NCBI GenBank assembly: GCA_023440945.1
Contig: JAEZRL010000463.1
Location: forward strand, 1 to 6,890
Length of the DNA stretch: 6,890 bases
Source: Bacteroidota bacterium
GTDB taxonomy: Bacteria > Bacteroidota > Bacteroidia > Chitinophagales > Chitinophagaceae
Direction: 5' to 3'
Shown: positions 4,682-6,890 of the stretch, in pieces
Numbering within the stretch: the first letter of the stretch is position 1
Layout: every line of letters starts with the position of its first letter
Notes under the pieces: model-generated
Seen by the model: the letters and a program-made list of their open reading frames with translations, nothing else
Told to the model about the DNA's origin: nothing
The model's database searches: none
Program-made: the position numbers and the translations under genes

Positions 4682-6890
4682 TTATTGCAACTTATTTTTT
4701 ACAGGCCGCATCGTAAACGAGAATTTATAGTCACCGTGATGCAAAAGATATTTATCCAAAGGAATGGCGCCCCAGCTATTGATACATCCCAAACCCATTT
4801 GCACTTTATCAATACAAACATTGGTATAATTTACCTGGGGCACTAATGTGGAATGGCGTTGATGTTTTTCCCAACCATCATCAAGTGATTCGATCGAGTA
4901 ATGCAAAACCGACATGGACAATGCTGTATCACTGTAAAACATCAAACCTGTACCACCACGATTTGTTTGCTGCCACCACCGCACACCGGTTTTTGTTCCC
5001 GTTTCCTGCGGACGTATGTATGGATAAAACTGCTCGTCCACCGTTTGCTTATACAAGCCAACGAAGGAGGCGTTATCCCGGTCAATATAGTTTTCGAAAG
5101 GCCCTTTTCCATAATACTGAATATACTCATCCTTTTCGGGCATCTGCATTTGCATACCAAAACGAAACATGTTGGCGACTTTTGCACTTTTATCAGCCGT
5201 AAGTTGTTGCGTTACTTTTATTTTTCCATCCCTGCTGATTTGATAGGTCAACAACAGTTTGGATGAAACCGAAGGCATATCATAATCTGCATTTATGGTA
5301 ATATTGCCATCGTTTGTTTCATTTTTAAAACCAGTAAGTTTAAACTGCGGTTGTTTCCACGCAGCATATTTCTGCTGCAGGTTTGCACCAAAGTCATTAT
5401 CTGTTGGCGCTCTCCAGAAATTAGGCTTTAGCTCCCTATATTGTTGCATCAACGGTTTACCATCCATATCAAAGCGACATAAAAATCCTGTCTGCTTATT
5501 GAACTCTATATGAATGCTATGGTTTTGAATGATTAGATAATTGCGGTCACTATCCATTACAGTCAAAGTATCCGCGTTATTATCTGCTTCTGTTTCATCC
5601 ATCATTGCAAGCTTGTTAAAATTATAAGAAGAAATATTCAATTGATTTTTTGCCACTACATAATCTGCGGGAACCAAATCTTTTGTTGTTTTTTGCTTGA
5701 AATAAATGTTCAATAAAACTTCTACATTCTTATCGAGGCCATGAAGCGTATAGGGCAATTGTATTTCCTGTGTTTGATGTGGCTGCACGTTCAATTGCTC
5801 AACCGTTCCTGTTTGTTTTATTTTTCCGTTCACGAGCAATTGCCATTCGAGATAGGTATCGCTTAAATCTTTAAAGAAGTTTTCATTATATACCTTTATT
5901 GTACCCTTATTTAGATCAGCCGGCGTTGCCCATATTGATTGATAATAATAAGCTACTTCATGCATGTGTGGGTTGGGAACACGGTCAGGACTTATCAGTC
6001 CATTATCCATAAAATTTTTATCGGAAGGATCGTACTTATTAAAATCACCGCCGTAAGCATAAAAATCAACACCGCTTGAATCTCGACGTAAGGACTGATC
6101 AACAAAATCCCAGATAAAACCACCCTGGTATTTCGGGTACTTCCGAACAAGATCCCAGTATTCTTTAAAACCACCTTCAGAGTTGCCCATAGCGTGTGCA
6201 TACTCGCATTGAATCAAAGGTTTGGTTGCATTGCTTTTACCATATTTCTCACAATCATCGTAGTCATAATACATCGGGCAAAAAATATCGGTGAATTCAT
6301 TATCGCCTGCACGTTCATATTGAACCGGTCTTGTAGTATCTTCTTTTTTTATCCAGCGATAGACGTTTTCAAAGTTCGGCCCAAAGCCTGCCTCATTACC
6401 CATAGACCAAATAATAACAGAAGGATGATTAAAATTGCGTTGCACATTGCGTTTGTTGCGTTCTAAATGTGCTTTTGCAAACAATGGATTTTTTGCCAGT
6501 GTTTTATCGCCATAACCCATGCCATGCGACTCAAGATTGGCTTCCGCAACCATGTATATACCATACTTATCGCAGAGGTCGTACCACAGATTGTTATCAG
6601 GATAATGACAGGTACGCACGGCATTGATATTGTGCTTTTTCATGATGGTGATATCCTGCAGCATACGCTCAGGTGAAAGATAATAACCATCGTCCGGGTC
6701 CATTTCATGCCGGTTCACACCTTTGATCAACACGGGCTGACCATTCACCAATAATTGCGCATTCTTTATTTCTATTTTTCTGAATCCAACTTTTATGGGA
6801 ATTACTTCAAGTGTTTTGTCTTTATCTTTTAAGGTGGTGATGAGCGTATATAAATGCGGTGTTTCTGCCGTCCATTTCAAAGGATTGTTT
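4682..6890 (-). CDS. GH2 beta-galactosidase, LacZ type (5' end outside window)
   Basis: Hydrolyses terminal beta-D-galactosides by a retaining mechanism. The coding frame is open to the right edge; TTG 6880 is an internal Leu codon in a NPLKWTAETPHLY context, so the true start lies outside. Counting from codon 6880, residues 1-37 end the Ig-like sandwich domain, 38 to about 318 are the TIM barrel, about 335-415 the following beta domain, and about 450-728 the Bgal_small_N domain. LacZ landmarks are intact: H58 in GVNRHE, H92 in CHYP, E117 and H119 in NLESHG (the Mg site), acid/base E163 in GNEAGFG, nucleophile E226 in CEYAHAMGNS with H229, W257 in GGFIWDFVDQS, and W703 near the C-terminus (equivalent to LacZ W999). 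Alignment with E. coli LacZ suggests about 300 residues are missing, more if there is a signal peptide. Localisation cannot be judged here. The visible frame has no breaks, so it is probably active. Confidence 0.97.
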   Translation of the reverse strand, partial: NNPLKWTAETPHLYTLITTLKDKDKTLEVIPIKVGFRKIEIKNAQLLVNGQPVLIKGVNRHEMDPDDGYYLSPERMLQDITIMKKHNINAVRTCHYPDNNLWYDLCDKYGIYMVAEANLESHGMGYGDKTLAKNPLFAKAHLERNKRNVQRNFNHPSVIIWSMGNEAGFGPNFENVYRWIKKEDTTRPVQYERAGDNEFTDIFCPMYYDYDDCEKYGKSNATKPLIQCEYAHAMGNSEGGFKEYWDLVRKYPKYQGGFIWDFVDQSLRRDSSGVDFYAYGGDFNKYDPSDKNFMDNGLISPDRVPNPHMHEVAYYYQSIWATPADLNKGTIKVYNENFFKDLSDTYLEWQLLVNGKIKQTGTVEQLNVQPHQTQEIQLPYTLHGLDKNVEVLLNIYFKQKTTKDLVPADYVVAKNQLNISSYNFNKLAMMDETEADNNADTLTVMDSDRNYLIIQNHSIHIEFNKQTGFLCRFDMDGKPLMQQYRELKPNFWRAPTDNDFGANLQQKYAAWKQPQFKLTGFKNETNDGNITINADYDMPSVSSKLLLTYQISRDGKIKVTQQLTADKSAKVANMFRFGMQMQMPEKDEYIQYYGKGPFENYIDRDNASFVGLYKQTVDEQFYPYIRPQETGTKTGVRWWQQTNRGGTGLMFYSDTALSMSVLHYSIESLDDGWEKHQRHSTLVPQVNYTNVCIDKVQMGLGCINSWGAIPLDKYLLHHGDYKFSFTMRPVKNKLQ

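Noticed and set aside
4846..6676. Several plus- and minus-strand frames of 68-121 codons inside the beta-galactosidase gene
   Set aside because: All overlap a continuous, fully conserved GH2 frame; they are by-products of its codon pattern.

Overview
This window looks like chromosomal DNA from a member of the Bacteroidota, plausibly a Chitinophagaceae-type organism. The base composition is AT-rich and there are no clear Shine-Dalgarno sequences before the starts. A TAnnTTTG-type promoter is visible, and there is a short stand-alone RRM protein of a kind common in this phylum. The two large genes encode carbohydrate-active enzymes typical of glycan-degrading Bacteroidota. The lineage is inferred from these traits, not from a marker gene.

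Layout: two plus-strand genes on the left converge on three minus-strand genes on the right. From the left: (1) an exported GH20-type beta-N-acetylhexosaminidase-like enzyme (36-2393), followed by a weak terminator-like hairpin; (2) a Bacteroidota-type promoter and a two-domain VOC/PhnB-like protein (2558-3415); (3) a strong bidirectional terminator (3446-3482) at the point of convergence; (4) a 103-residue RRM RNA-binding protein (3500-3811, minus); (5) an 82-residue protein of unknown function (3997-4245, minus); (6) about 436 bases without a convincing gene (4246-4681); (7) the C-terminal 735 or so residues of a LacZ-type GH2 beta-galactosidase (4682 to the right edge, minus), whose N-terminus lies outside the window.

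The two glycosidases could act in sequence on glycans carrying both galactose and N-acetylhexosamine. They are on opposite strands, separated by unrelated housekeeping or regulatory genes, and no SusC/SusD pair or sensor is present, so this window is not a complete polysaccharide utilisation locus. I see no CRISPR array, transposase, tRNA, rRNA, toxin-antitoxin pair or defence system.

The observations most worth checking are modest. They are the departures from the GH20 consensus around a retained Asp-Glu pair, a recurring ACTAAT (ATTAGT on the coding strand) motif upstream of both small minus-strand genes, and a perfect 8-base inverted repeat bracketing the presumed RRM promoter. I did not find convincing evidence for a new biological system.
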